In this document: one piece after another, positions 23,773-34,422 of the stretch
How the letters are laid out: every line of letters begins with the position of its first letter
Numbering within the stretch: position 1 is the stretch's first letter
Source of the DNA: Corynespora cassiicola
Lineage: Eukaryota; Ascomycota; Dothideomycetes; Pleosporales; Corynesporascaceae
DNA length: 64,000 nucleotides
Reading direction: 5' to 3'
Assembly: GCA_022059125.1 (NCBI GenBank)
Contig: JAEUWY010000013.1
Location: forward strand, 682,001 to 746,000
The notes under the pieces: generated by a model
Seen by the model: only the letters and a program-made list of their open reading frames with translations
What the model was told of the DNA's origin: nothing
The model's database searches: none
Made by a program: the position numbers and the translations under genes

Positions 23773-25814
23773 ATGGCGTCTCCCACAGAGTACCGGTATA
23801 ATCTGGGAACGTTCGGAAGGAAAGTTAGCACAAGCAGTAAGGCCGCTCAGGTATGGTTCGATCGCGGCCTTGTGTGGAGCTATGCTTTCCATCACGAAGA
23901 GTCCGTGAGGTGCTTTGAGAAGGCGATTCAAGAAGACTCTAGGCTTAGTATGGCACATTGGGGGGTGAGTATAATCTTTCCTACATCATGACACTTCGGA
24001 GACTTTATGCGCCATTCTCCTTTTGTGTATGATTTGTTTTTGAAACATTTATCCGTTCGTTCTCTCATTCGTTTGTCGTTCCCAAGAGTCGTTCTCATGC
24101 CTTACATACGGTTCATCTTTGTTGCTAAACATACTCACTGCTTCTATCTTTGCTACTTGCGTAACAATTTCTTCAAAATCCTAGACTCTCGTATCGCTGG
24201 ATCATTGTACAAGCCTGGGTACTGACTGGACAGCGAGCATTTGCTCTCGGGCCGAATTACAACAAGCCATGGGAGCTCTTCGACGAAAATGAACTCAAGG
24301 CAACCTTAGAGAAGATCAACGATGCGAATTCAAAGGCAAAGGAGAATGCCAATGCTGCGACAGAGATTGAGCAAGCCTTGATCGACGCCATACAAGTGCG
24401 CGTCCCATTAGGCCTGGATGAAATCGCTTTTCGAGCATGCAACGAGGCCTATGCGGAGGCTATGGCTCTCATTTACCAGAAATTTTCGAAGGACCTGGAC
24501 GTGGCAACTCTATACGCAGACGCCTTAATGAATCTGTCTGCTTGGGATTTGTGGGATCTTCGGACGGGCGAGCCTACACCCGGTGGTAGGTCGCTGGAAG
24601 CTAAAGCAGTTTTGGATAGTGCTCTCGCGCAAGAAGGCGCTCACGAACATCCTGGCCTTCTCCACATGTACATCCACCTCATGGAGATGTCCAAGACACC
24701 AGAGCTGGCCCTTGTCGCTGCGGACCATCTCCGAGATTTGATACCCGACGCAGGGCATCTGGTGCACATGCCATCGCATCTCGACATTTTGGTCGGCGAC
24801 TACAGGCGCGCTATTGCATCGAATGCGGACGCGTGTATCGCTGACGAAAAATACCTGGCTGAGTATGGCGGCAACAATTTTTACACCTTTTATCGGATGC
24901 ACGACTACCATTCACTCATTTATGCAGCAATGTTTGCTGGCCAGTACAAAGTGTCAATTGACTGGGTAAAAAGGATGGAGGCTTCACTACCCGAATCTCT
25001 CCTGAGAGTCGAGAGTCCGCCCATGGCGGATTGGTTGGAAAGCTGGGTGTCTGTACGCGTGCACGTGCTGGTGCGCTTTGGGCAATGGGACGCCCTGCTT
25101 GCCCTTCAATTGCCGGAAGATCAGCAGTTGTACTGTGTCACTACCGCAATGATCCATTACGGTAGGGGAGTAGCTTGGGCAGCAACAGGGGACATTGAGA
25201 ATGCTGCAAAGGAACGCGATCTTCTCTATGCAGCCGTAGACCGGGTGCCCCCTTCGCGGATCTCAGGAGATTTCCCAAACAAGGCAGTCGTCGTACTCCA
25301 AGTAGCCAAGGCCATGCTCGATGGTGAGCTGGAGTACCGAAAAGGAAACTATGAGAAGGCATTCGAGCACCTCCGCACGTCGATCGAACGGGACGACAAC
25401 CTCACTTATGCGGAACCATGGCCCTGGATGCAGCCAACGCGACACGCCTATGCGGCGCTTCTGTTGGAACAAGGCCGAGTTGAAGAAGCAACACAAGCCT
25501 ATGCCGACGACCTAGGACTATCTCCCACATTACCTAGAGCACGCGCACATCCAAATAATCTTTGGGCGCTTCATGTAAGCAATGCACCTGATGCCAAAGT
25601 GGTGGTCCACCTATGTTCACATCCACTTGCCCACTGTTTTGAAGACTACGCTGACGCCATGCCTATTCGCTAGGGGTATCACGAGTGCTTGATCAAATTG
25701 GGCCGCCTAGACGAGGCTAACATAATCCTACAGCAATTGACACTAGCACAGGCCGTTGCTGATGTTCCTGTAAAGGCATCGTGCTACTGTCGAGGCGCTG
25801 ATCGCAATGCCTGA
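23773..25814 (+). CDS. TPR-domain protein (fungal family, function unknown)
   Basis: Tetratricopeptide repeats are helix-turn-helix protein-binding units; this family has no assigned reaction. Three exons (23773-23964, 24234-25574, 25674-25814) give 557 residues. The first intron (269 bp, GTGAGT..GACAG with CTGAC branch) is unusually long for this window; joining gives HWG|RAFALGPNYNKPW, a smooth family-like sequence, so no hidden exon is needed. The N-terminus (YRYNLGTFGRKVSTSS, WFDRGLVWSYAFHHEES) and later repeats (AKERDLLYAAV, YRKGNYEKAFEHLRTSI, ALLLEQGRVEEATQAY, CLIKLGRLDEANIIL) show TPR spacing. The last intron (99 bp, a multiple of three) is open in frame and its acceptor TAG is itself an in-frame stop, so retention gives an alternative C-terminus. 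No signal peptide or membrane segment. Confidence 0.88.
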
Positions 25815-27155
25815 AGACCGGGAGCATGCATGCGCCCTTGCAAGATGGAAAGTTCCATTGAAGCGAACATGGGAATGGTTTCTGGCCTCATGTATGGCGC
25901 TGATCGAGCGGGACAAGATAAGTAAGCTGCTGCAGACGTGCGAACCCGGCAGTTTGGTGGCCATGTCTCTTGGGAGATGGGAGGCAAATGAATCGCGAGT
26001 TCGCCAGGAAGAGAGAGAAAAAATCTGACTCGGGCGCATTCGCCCACCCTCGCGTGACACATTACTGATCTTGTGTGTCTCGCGAGTTCGTTGTCTTGGA
26101 GAGCTGCAAGTTTCGAAATCTGAGACTCCGGCCTTTTGCACACCCTGATCAAGACATTCTCGCACGAATCTGATAGCAATTGTACCATCCCCAGACGTGC
26201 GAAAAACTCGGCGCTGCCTCGGGATCTGAATGAGGAGAGCATTTGCAAGCCCTCGATCAACGAAGATCGCCACGTGGAAAAGGGTCCGCGTCCAGATCTA
26301 GCCTGATGCGTAGTCGGTCCGTGTTTCAGGATCGACGGACTCGGAGGCCTCGACCCCAATAGGGAGCGACCTCGGCCTACTTCATCTGTTCCTCGCCTTT
26401 CGCCTGTTCGATGGGTCTCTATGGACGGAGCTCGACGGTCCCATCCGCGCGTTCCATTTGCCTCCACTCAGGTTCGAGAAGGTGAGGGGCTCTGCATCTG
26501 CCGACAAACGCCGGTCGACGCCACCATATGCACAAAAATGCCCGGAGGGTTGCGGCTCACGGCACGAAAGACGGCTGCAGACTTGCAGACGGCGCCTGTC
26601 TGACATCTTGTTGAGCTTGTTGTGGGTGCCATTTGAGTCGTTGGACAGGCAGTTCCCCCGTTGCGGATCTGGGCCCGGATAGCGCACCCATCAGTCCCAA
26701 ACCAATGGGGTCCAGAGCCAGCATGTTACCAGAGTTTTTCGACAGCGGCTTGCTAGCCATTTCGCTCGTCCCGCCCAGTTGCAACCTCTCCGCCCGGACG
26801 TGCCTAGAAAGAGACACCCCTGTGATGCCCCGTCCACAGGTACGGTCTAAAAAGGCTGATCTTTAGCAAGATCCCCCTGTCCATGGCCCGGCCGCGCTTC
26901 CCTTTGTGATCCCGTTCATGCCCTGAGCCCAACCCTTGGGGCCTTTTGTCCCGCTTATTCCCCCTTCTCGTTGTGCATGGGGACGACACGTCTAAATACT
27001 GTAGTTCGACTCAGGAGGCGAGCACCGAGCAGTTGGGTTCTTCGTGGTCGACTTTGGAACGTCTTCTTTCCCCACAAACTATCACACTTACAACACCATC
27101 TTTCGGGTCGGAGGTGCTAGGCTTATGGTTTGGTCGTCGGCGTCATTCAACAGCC
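25815..27155. other. Gene-free region
   Basis: 1.3 kb upstream of the rhodopsin-family gene. Several short open frames overlap on both strands, but none has a recognisable motif. The last 200 bp are C/T-rich and probably hold the promoter. Confidence 0.5.
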
Positions 27156-28573
27156 ATGGTGGATAACAGAGGACCGGAGCTCCGGGCGGTAAGGCTGATG
27201 TTCCTCGATCCTTTGGTCTAGGATGGGTATTGACATTTGCAGGTATGCTCCGTTTTCGTCGGCATGGCATTTGTGGCTACGGCTCTTCGAGTTTATGTGC
27301 GTTTGCATCTTGTGAGGGCTTTCGGCTGGGATGATGCCTTCATGATCATGGCAATGGTAAGTCAATAGCGCTTCCGCGCCTTTCCGCCGTTATACTTGCT
27401 TATCAGACTAGCTCACGCATATCATGTTCGCAACATGTTCAATTAGCGGTACAGTCTGGGGAACTGGAAGACACCGTTGGGACCTCACTGACGAGGGCTT
27501 TTTCAAGGCAATGAGGGTATGCCCACTCTCATCCAGCTCCCGAATATCAACTAACAAGCTGACTTCAGTATTGGTGGCTGTGCTACCTTACCTATTGTTC
27601 AACCATGATTTTCGCAAAAATTTCCATCGGACTGTTTCTTTTGCGAGTAACAGTCAGTAAGATACATCGGCTGATTATCTTCATAGTCATGGGCCTCACC
27701 GTCTTAACTGGCATCGTCTTTTTCTTTGTCTCTCTCTTCCAATGCACCCCAATCTCCTATTTCTGGGACAAGAACCAAGACGGCTTTTGCGTCAACGTCG
27801 ACGTTATCATCGCCCTCACCTTTCTTTACAGCGCCGTCTCTGCCATTTGCGATTTTACTTTCGGCATTCAACCGATCTTTCTTGTATGGAATCTGAACAT
27901 GTCCCGGAACTCCAAGGCCATGTTGGTGCCAATCTTGAGTATGGCTTGCGTGTAAGTTTATGTATCTCCCAAGCACTAGTAGCCACCGCTGACAGCGATC
28001 TTCAGTGCTAGCACCGCCGTTCTTGTGCGCATGGCGTACGTCATGGATTTTAAGAGTCCCGATTTCCTCTGGGCCACGGTCGATATCGCAATCTGGTCCG
28101 ACATCGAACAAGGTCTTGCCGTGACCGCTGGTAGTCTTGCGACACTTCGGCCACTCTACCGACTCATTGCCCAACGCCTTAATATCCAGACCACGGGGAT
28201 GAACAAGGACTCTGGAAAAGAAACCCCAGACTGGTACCGATCAGGCTCTGCAGGTAATCGCAAGCGTAGCGGACCTTTCAGCCTCATTACCTTTACGAAA
28301 GCGGAACACACTCGAAAATCAGACGAAGAGTATGGCATGGGCAACTTGCAACCGATTCAATTGAGGGACGATTTGATTCCTCCAGAAAGGGAAGGAAGTA
28401 ATGGAAGCGATAAGGGGTTCAACAGCTGGAGGATACAAGTCGGAGAAGATGGGAGCCAGGAGAACTTGACCACAACAGCGCCGACAAAGAAGAAGAACTC
28501 GGTAATTGGTGGCATCACAAAGCAAACCGATGTTTTCATGGAGTCGGCAAGGAATAGCCAGGCGCACCGCTGA
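27156..28573 (+). CDS. Fungal rhodopsin-family integral membrane protein (seven-helix, PTH11/SAT4-like)
   Basis: Proteins of this fungus-specific family are plasma-membrane seven-helix proteins without a retinal-binding role demonstrated; some act in surface sensing. Five exons (27156-27188, 27243-27356, 27412-27516, 27569-27951, 28006-28573; introns 52-55 bp) give 400 residues. Joined exons yield family marks: ALRVYVRLHLVRAFGWDDAFMI near the N-terminus (RxYVR..FGWDD), WGTGRH, YWWLCYLTYCSTMIFAKISIGLFLLR across exons 3-4, then CTPISYFWD and GFCVN in the extracellular loop. Hydrophobic segments alternate through about residue 260. The last 140 residues are a hydrophilic cytosolic tail rich in Lys, Glu and Ser. 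The 33-nt first exon is short, but frame and start context (GCCATGG) support it. Splice sites were chosen by frame; exon 3 uses CTAG rather than the CAG five bases earlier. Confidence 0.88.
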
Positions 28574-28790
28574 CGGGGAGATTATGATCTCAGAAAGACG
28601 CGATACGATATGCAAAGCAAGAAATACCCCTCAAAAAAGCTATTGACACTAATTAATTACAACAAGAAAATCGAAATAATCATCAAAAAATGCGCGCACT
28701 GCGATATGCGAGGAGAGTGAAGTTATTTCCGAGCCGAGGCTGATCATCTGCGACTTGCTCCCGCCCTTGCGTGCGGGAGCTGCAATATGG

Positions 28791-30200
28791 TCATCGCCGG
28801 TGCGAACTAGAACTGTACTTTTGTCTCAAGATCTCCTCTATTCTCATCTTCTCCAACTTTTCCTTCTCCGCTTCTGATGATGTGCCCTCGTCCCCTTGAT
28901 CCACTTCATCGCGCTTCGGCGACATATTTCCGACGCCATCGTGCGCCTCTGCTGAACCGTTTGTGCCGTTTTTGTCATGTCCCAATTTGGACGTGCCGCT
29001 AGCGGTTTCAGCGACCTGCCCCGTGGGTAATAGCGCGTCATGGTATGGCTTCTGTGCGTTTCTGATGGCATCGGTATCCACCTTCCAAATTCCTCCAGCT
29101 GCATCTATCGTGAAGGACTCCCTGTGCTCCACGGAGAGCTTCTGGAACAAAGCGTCTTCGCTCACCTTTTGGAAGAAAACCCTCTGCCATTCCTCTCCGC
29201 GGGCTTGCTCGTCTTTTCGCATGTTGCGCTGGGCCTGCTCCACGACCGACTTTGCATCGCTAGTGCCCTTCATGTCGCCCCGCTGGAGTGCCTCCCTGAC
29301 TCCAGACCAAGCTTTTCGCGACTCCCAAGGATCTTGTGCGGATATATCTCCGACGTGGATTGGTAATGACTGTTGCGCGTTGATATCGAAGTGCTCAACC
29401 TCTTGACCAGATCGCGAGTCGTGGATCGTGAAGCTCCCGTTCCACTGGCCCTTGGCCGTGTAGAAGACCTCATCCGGCGTTTCCGACCTGAAAACCTTTG
29501 CTTCGAAGCCGTTCTTCGTGCCGCCTATTAGCAGCCCCTTGCCTTCGAATTTGATTTCGGCCACAAAGCCCGTGGAGGATATGATGGAATATGTACCACT
29601 CAGCTCAGGATATGGCGTCCCACTGAGGATCCCCTTGACCTTGACGTCGGGGACGGGGATGAGGTAATCCTCCTCATACTTATCGATGTGTAAGATGGCG
29701 TATCCTTTCTGCTTTATGCTGACGCTGCCCGAGAATGTAATTTCTTGCTGCGTGAAGCCCTCAGCCCGTATGCCGAACTTGTCGTTCCATAGGTAGCATG
29801 CTGTAACCGGCGGATGATGGCTAACCTGCTCGCTGACCAATCTCGTTTCCCCGAGCCCTTCATCCTCCCACTTCCCGAGGTACAACTCCCCAAGAAAGGC
29901 ATTCAAAGGCTTCTTCACACCGTCTTCCTCTTTTCGGCCTGCATACTGCTGATTCCTCAAAGATCCCAAAAACCATTTCAACACGAGCAATGCGCGCTTC
30001 TCGGGTTCTGCTTCCAAGGCGGGCGCAACAAACAAAGAAGGATGGTCCGCCCAATACTGGGGCAACTCGACGGTGGAGTGCTCGGCGAGGACGAACGGAG
30101 GTGCTGTGATGTTGCTCAAGTCGCCCTGGATGGTCGCAATGCTGGCAAGGAACTCCTTCAGCAAGGAGCGATTGTTCGCAATTGCATTATCTGGCGCCAT
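28791..30200 (-). CDS. KES1: Oxysterol-binding protein homologue, KES1/OSH4 type
   Basis: Short ORP-family proteins exchange sterol for phosphatidylinositol 4-phosphate between ER and Golgi membranes and restrain Golgi secretion. A single exon of 469 codons. The hallmark EQVSHHPPV lies at residues 124-132. A lid-like N-terminus (SLLKEFLASIATIQGDLSNITAPPF region) precedes it. The body continues with LYLGKWED, GYAILHIDKYEEDYLIPVPDVKVKG-type strands and ends in a charged Lys/Glu helix. It has no PH, ankyrin or FFAT-like region, so it is of the OSH4-OSH7 short type; yeast OSH4 is 434 residues. The extra length is an Asp/Glu/Ser-rich insert near residues 400-450. It is head-to-head with the asparaginase gene over 630 bp. 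Confidence 0.94.
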   Translation of the reverse strand: MAPDNAIANNRSLLKEFLASIATIQGDLSNITAPPFVLAEHSTVELPQYWADHPSLFVAPALEAEPEKRALLVLKWFLGSLRNQQYAGRKEEDGVKKPLNAFLGELYLGKWEDEGLGETRLVSEQVSHHPPVTACYLWNDKFGIRAEGFTQQEITFSGSVSIKQKGYAILHIDKYEEDYLIPVPDVKVKGILSGTPYPELSGTYSIISSTGFVAEIKFEGKGLLIGGTKNGFEAKVFRSETPDEVFYTAKGQWNGSFTIHDSRSGQEVEHFDINAQQSLPIHVGDISAQDPWESRKAWSGVREALQRGDMKGTSDAKSVVEQAQRNMRKDEQARGEEWQRVFFQKVSEDALFQKLSVEHRESFTIDAAGGIWKVDTDAIRNAQKPYHDALLPTGQVAETASGTSKLGHDKNGTNGSAEAHDGVGNMSPKRDEVDQGDEGTSSEAEKEKLEKMRIEEILRQKYSSSSHRR

Positions 30201-30654
30201 GGCTGATGTTGGTCCCGTCTTGTCGCTCCGTTGTCGGACCTCTCGTATCGATAAACCAACACAACGATAAGTTCTGCTCCAAAACTTCTTGATAACGGCT
30301 CCTTGTCAGCAATATCCACTCGCGGGGGAGGTTTTGTGCCTGCATCCCGCCAAGTAGGGCCCAAAGTCATGACGTCTGCGCAGGCAGGCTGTACAGACCC
30401 GCGTTCCTGGTTAGAGGGTTCTTGGCGAACTTGCTCGTAGTGGCATGGAGGGGCTTGGCGGTGCGGGTTCTGCAGGTTGGCGGGTTGCTGCTCCATATCT
30501 CTCCACTGATAACGCCGCCGGACCTCGTGGAGTGCAGCGACCCATTACATAAAAAGCAATGCGGAGCTCCGGTGAAGTGTGTTTGTTTGGTGGTCAAGTC
30601 GGCGAAAATGTGCTCAACTCCGACTTTCTACACCGGTCCGTTGCTGGGCATCAA

Positions 30655-30681
30655 AGATAACGACCTAACATTGCGCGATAA
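30655..30681 (+). promoter_or_regulatory. Two GATA-factor (AreA-type) sites before the asparaginase
   Basis: AGATAA (30655-30660) and CGATAA (30676-30681) fit the HGATAR sites used by fungal nitrogen regulators such as AreA. They lie 150-176 bp before an asparaginase start, where nitrogen control would be expected. Such short motifs also arise by chance. Confidence 0.4.
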
Positions 30682-30750
30682 TGAATTTTCGTAGGCGTGG
30701 AGTAGGATAGAAACGGATGTGTTCCTGCGGGTTGCTGACGGCCTGGAAGG

Positions 30751-30756
30751 TATAAA
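30751..30756 (+). promoter_or_regulatory. TATA box of the asparaginase gene
   Basis: TATAAA 80 bp upstream of the start codon, a good core-promoter distance. Confidence 0.55.
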
Positions 30757-30830
30757 GATTCACCCATTGGTACCTATGCACTCCAAGCCAGCTCCGAAGA
30801 GCATATCCAATTTGTCTCAAGTCCGTCAAG

Positions 30831-31946
30831 ATGCTGTCCTCCGTGCACGTGCTATCTCTTTTTGCATCCCTGGCTCTGGCCTCGCCCATTGAGCTGATTG
30901 CACGCAACGACTTCGAGCCTCTCTTCAAGCGCCAGGACATTCAGACTCCAATCAACGCCAGTCTTCCCAATGTCACCATTTTCGCGACCGGCGGCACCAT
31001 TGCCTCGCAGGGCTCCTCCAACACCCAGACCGTCGGATATTCGGTCGGCCTCGGTGTGCAGCAGCTTGTTGATGCGGTTCCAGAGATCCTGAACATTTCC
31101 AACATTATTGGATACCAAGTCTCCAACATCGGATCTCCATCCATCAATGAGACGATTAGCCTGACTTTGGCCCACATGATTGAGGCTGAGTTGGCAAAGG
31201 AAGAGATTGCTGGTGTTATCATCACGCATGGCACGGATACCCTTGAAGAGACTGCCTTTTTTATGGAGAGCACCGTCAACTCCAGCAAGCCAATCGTTTG
31301 CGTGGGTGCCATGAGGCCAGCTACTGCCCTGAGTGCCGACGGACCGTTGAACTTGCTTCAGGCCGTCACCTTGGCTGCAAGCCCCAATGCTCGGGACCGC
31401 GGAACGATGATTACTCTCAACGATCGCATCGGCTCTGCCTTTTACACCACGAAGAACAACGCCAACTCCCTCGATACCTTCTTCTCCCAGGAGGCTGGCC
31501 AGCTCGGTGTCTTCATCAACCAGGTCCCTTACTTCTTCTTCGCTCCTGCTGAGCCCATCGGCCGCGTCGTCTTCAACGTTACCGATGTCACCGATCTCGC
31601 TCAGGTCGACATTATCTACGCTCACCAGGACATGAACCCCTCGCTCTTCAACGCATCCGTAGAGTCTGGTGCTCAGGGTATCGTCTACGCAGGTATGGGT
31701 GCTGGCGGTGTGAGCGGAAAGGCGAACTTGGCTGCTGAGGAGGTGTACAACGCTACTCACATCCCGATTGTGGCCAGCCACAGGAGCGCTGATGGCTTCG
31801 TGCCCTCCGACCCCGATGACTTCACCATCGCCAGTGGATTCTACAACCCCCAGAAGGCCAGGATTCTCTTGCAGCTTGCGCTTTCCACGGGATACGACAA
31901 CGAGGGAATTAGGGAGCTGTTCGCGGAGAGCTACCCTCTCCCTTGA
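30831..31946 (+). CDS. Secreted L-asparaginase (type II-like)
   Basis: The enzyme hydrolyses L-asparagine to aspartate and ammonia outside the cell, feeding nitrogen metabolism. A single exon of 371 codons. A signal peptide (MLSSVHVLSLFASLALASP) is followed by a short propeptide ending near KR at residue 34. The first catalytic threonine lies in ATGGTIAS (Thr56 within TGGTIA at 53-58) and the second in THGTDTLEET (Thr135-Asp136). The lysine of the catalytic set is probably in SSKPIVCVGAMRP. Several N-glycosylation sites (NAS, NVT, NIS, NET) fit export. The TATA and GATA-like sites in its promoter agree with nitrogen-regulated expression. Length and signal peptide match yeast ASP3-type rather than the cytosolic enzyme. 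Confidence 0.95.
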   Translation: MLSSVHVLSLFASLALASPIELIARNDFEPLFKRQDIQTPINASLPNVTIFATGGTIASQGSSNTQTVGYSVGLGVQQLVDAVPEILNISNIIGYQVSNIGSPSINETISLTLAHMIEAELAKEEIAGVIITHGTDTLEETAFFMESTVNSSKPIVCVGAMRPATALSADGPLNLLQAVTLAASPNARDRGTMITLNDRIGSAFYTTKNNANSLDTFFSQEAGQLGVFINQVPYFFFAPAEPIGRVVFNVTDVTDLAQVDIIYAHQDMNPSLFNASVESGAQGIVYAGMGAGGVSGKANLAAEEVYNATHIPIVASHRSADGFVPSDPDDFTIASGFYNPQKARILLQLALSTGYDNEGIRELFAESYPLP

Positions 31947-32691
31947 TCACGTCTAATGCTTTAATGACATGAGATATGTACATAGATGGGGAATAGTTAT
32001 GAACCAGTCATGATATATGGTTCTTGTAAATAGAAATAATAATGCGAATGATTTAAGACATCTGTATTCAGATCAGCGGCGTGTAGGGCAGTGGTGTGCG
32101 GCGAAGGTTCCGGAGAATTAATCGAAACCCTGCTCGCCGGCCTTAATTAGTGTACCCACCTTCCCCTTTCGGACCTTTTTACCATAAGGCGCGTTTACAA
32201 GGCATAAAAGCAAAGTTAAAAACTAACTTTTCGACACTAGTAAAGACAGCCTTCTACAATTTTCGATTTCAATCTTTTTGATTGTTTACAAAACCCCTCG
32301 GCCAGTTCCTACCCAACCATATACACCACCAAGTATCCTTCATCTGCTATCCCCGCCCACTTAACTACCTCCCTTTAAAACCCATCCTTCAAGATCCTCT
32401 ATCATTCCCCTTTAATCCCCAACCGCAACCTCCGCGTCTGCCACTACGCCCATGCCCTCGCCCAATCCTCCTCCACCTACGTTAGATATTGGCATCAGGC
32501 GATTTGAAGATGTGTTTAGTTGATGTGAATTATACCATAGATTCATTCAGTCGTATCTGCAGTGTACAGTAACGTCTAACTGTTTGGGGTATTTGGACCG
32601 ATAATGACAAAAACTCCTTTTCCCACTCACATTTACCCTTTTGATCTGCCTTTTTGTATTTCCATTCCGAGGGTTGTATGTCGCACCCCTT
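31947..32691. other. Convergent 3' intergenic region
   Basis: 745 bp between the ends of the asparaginase and OPI10 genes. It is AT-rich to about 32300, then C-rich. No gene or element seen. Confidence 0.5.
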
Positions 32692-33342
32692 TTAAATGCC
32701 GTCACTCCTCTCCAAAAACCCTGGATCGAGCTCAATCTTGTTTTCAAACTTTGTCCACCACGCCTGAAATGCCTTCAGAGGAACTGTATCCCCGCTTCCC
32801 CAGCTTGTCAAGAAGTCGTAACAGTTTTTGATGATCCTCTGCGCGAGAACCTTGGTCGTCATCGTGCTTTGTCCCCTGACCACCAAAGATGAGGCTGCTG
32901 CTGGGTTTGAGCTCGAAGCGGCGGCGTCCTGTGCCTTCTTTTGCTCCAGGTTGGCGGCGACCTGAGCCGCGGGTTCTAGAGAGATGCCCAATGCCAATGG
33001 TGCGGCACCGTTCATAGCCGCAGCTCCTGAATCAACCATGGAATCACCGCCCAGTCCTCCGCCGGCGGGACCTCCGGCCTTATTGTTTACTTTGAAGATT
33101 GCGCTCGGCTTCTCGTTCGCGATGGCGCCCAGAAGCTTGAAGTCGGTGGTGCCGGGTAATTGCGCGTACACGGCGGCGGCGGCGCCATCAGGTAGAACGG
33201 CGCCAGGTAGTAGGAAGACGACAATATGCGAAAACGACGGCTGTGAGGGTATCGAGAATGCAAGCTGGGTCTCGGAGATGTTCTGTGCCTCGGTGATGAT
33301 GGGGCGGCCAGATACAATGACGCCAAACATGGGCGCCGCCAT
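32692..33342 (-). CDS. OPI10: OPI10/Hikeshi-family protein
   Basis: Hikeshi carries Hsp70 into the nucleus during heat stress through FG-nucleoporins; the yeast relative OPI10 affects inositol regulation. A single exon of 216 codons in good start context. The N-terminal beta domain opens MFGVIVSGRPI and continues FSHIVVFLLPGAVLPDGAAAAVY, LLGAIANEKPSAIFKV, the conserved family core. A low-complexity Gly/Ala linker (about 91-125) and the C-terminal helical domain follow (TKVLAQRIIKNCYDFLTSW, FQAWWTKFENKIELDPGFL). Lengths of human Hikeshi (197) and this protein agree apart from the linker. Which of the two reported roles applies here cannot be read from sequence. Confidence 0.93.
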   Translation of the reverse strand: MAAPMFGVIVSGRPIITEAQNISETQLAFSIPSQPSFSHIVVFLLPGAVLPDGAAAAVYAQLPGTTDFKLLGAIANEKPSAIFKVNNKAGGPAGGGLGGDSMVDSGAAAMNGAAPLALGISLEPAAQVAANLEQKKAQDAAASSSNPAAASSLVVRGQSTMTTKVLAQRIIKNCYDFLTSWGSGDTVPLKAFQAWWTKFENKIELDPGFLERSDGI

Positions 33343-34422
33343 GATTTCAACCGACTGAGGGCGAGTTGACGAAAGTGTCGAAATTGATTGAATCGCAATT
33401 CCTGTCCAAAATCGGTTGCTGCTGCCGCTTCTTTATCAAGCTCTCGGAGCTTCAGGTGGGATGTTTCGAGACTTTTCCTGCAGGTTCTGCGTCATTGGCG
33501 GGGTTCTTGCGCGCTTTACTGCATCTGGCTAAATATCATATGATCTTGGCATCGTTGCCCCACTTGAGCTGTTCTCAAAATCAGGGGCGAGCTCTGCGAT
33601 GATGTTTGAAAAGCGTAGGGAGGATGTTGATATCCCTGATTATGCTTTATAGGTGCGCTTCCTGATAAGAATTAATATTTATACGCTATACCAACCTAAG
33701 AAGAAAACGCAACCCAAAGTAATACAAATCATGTTCCCAAAATTATTTTGGGTTTTGTTCTGGAAGGCATTGGCCTCATGAAGTCGGTCGATCTCTTCAT
33801 GTATCAATTTCCTCTCCCATATAAGCCGCTCTCCTTCCTTGCGTGATTCCAGTAAATCTCACGTGGTTCTCACCGACACCTATCAGCGATTATTGGCGCG
33901 GATGCTCAGGTTGTGGCAGTCAAATGGTGGAAGTGGGTTGATGTATGCCATTCTGCGTGTATGCAGAGGAACAATTCCCACTATTGGTCAAGGTCGGGAA
34001 CTCTGACTTTGGGTGTTGGAGCCCTACAAACCAGTGGACCACCACCCTCCAAGACCACATTATTGCCATAACCTAGAGAACTGGATGATTCAACAGGCCT
34101 TGCCCTTGCACATGATCTTCTTGAATTCCTGTAACGGGGCATAGCACCATGTTCATGGAAATCAAGGTCTGGGGCGATTAGACTGGTCCAAGCACTTATT
34201 CCATCGCTGATCACGGCATGGTATACATGCGTACGGGGCGGGGTCAGCTCTTCGCACCCACTAGATCCAAGACCAAGGCTCCATTTAGTGGCTTACGAAG
34301 CGAGTGCAAGGCAGATTCGATCAGATTTACCCAGTCATCAACCTACCAAATTTGGCAAATGCCAAGCCAAGGCAGAAACCACAATCTTTGTTCGTCTGGC
34401 ACCAAGGCCGAGCTGTGATGTT
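33343..34422. other. Gene-free region
   Basis: 1.1 kb between two minus-strand genes, the middle (33600-33900) AT-rich. No supported gene, RNA or repeat. Confidence 0.5.

Larger units (their letters stand above)
30201..30830. other. Divergent promoter region (KES1 / asparaginase)
   Basis: 630 bp. The asparaginase side holds a TATA box and two GATA-type sites, listed separately. No TATA is visible on the KES1 side. Confidence 0.55.

Noticed and set aside
23965..24233. A hidden exon in the 269-bp intron of the TPR gene
   Set aside because: Joining the flanking exons already gives a continuous family-like sequence; no in-frame piece with good splice sites was found.
30852..31781. 309-codon open frame antisense to the asparaginase
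   Set aside because: It mirrors the codon pattern of the real gene, has no domain, and the asparaginase on the other strand is unmistakable.
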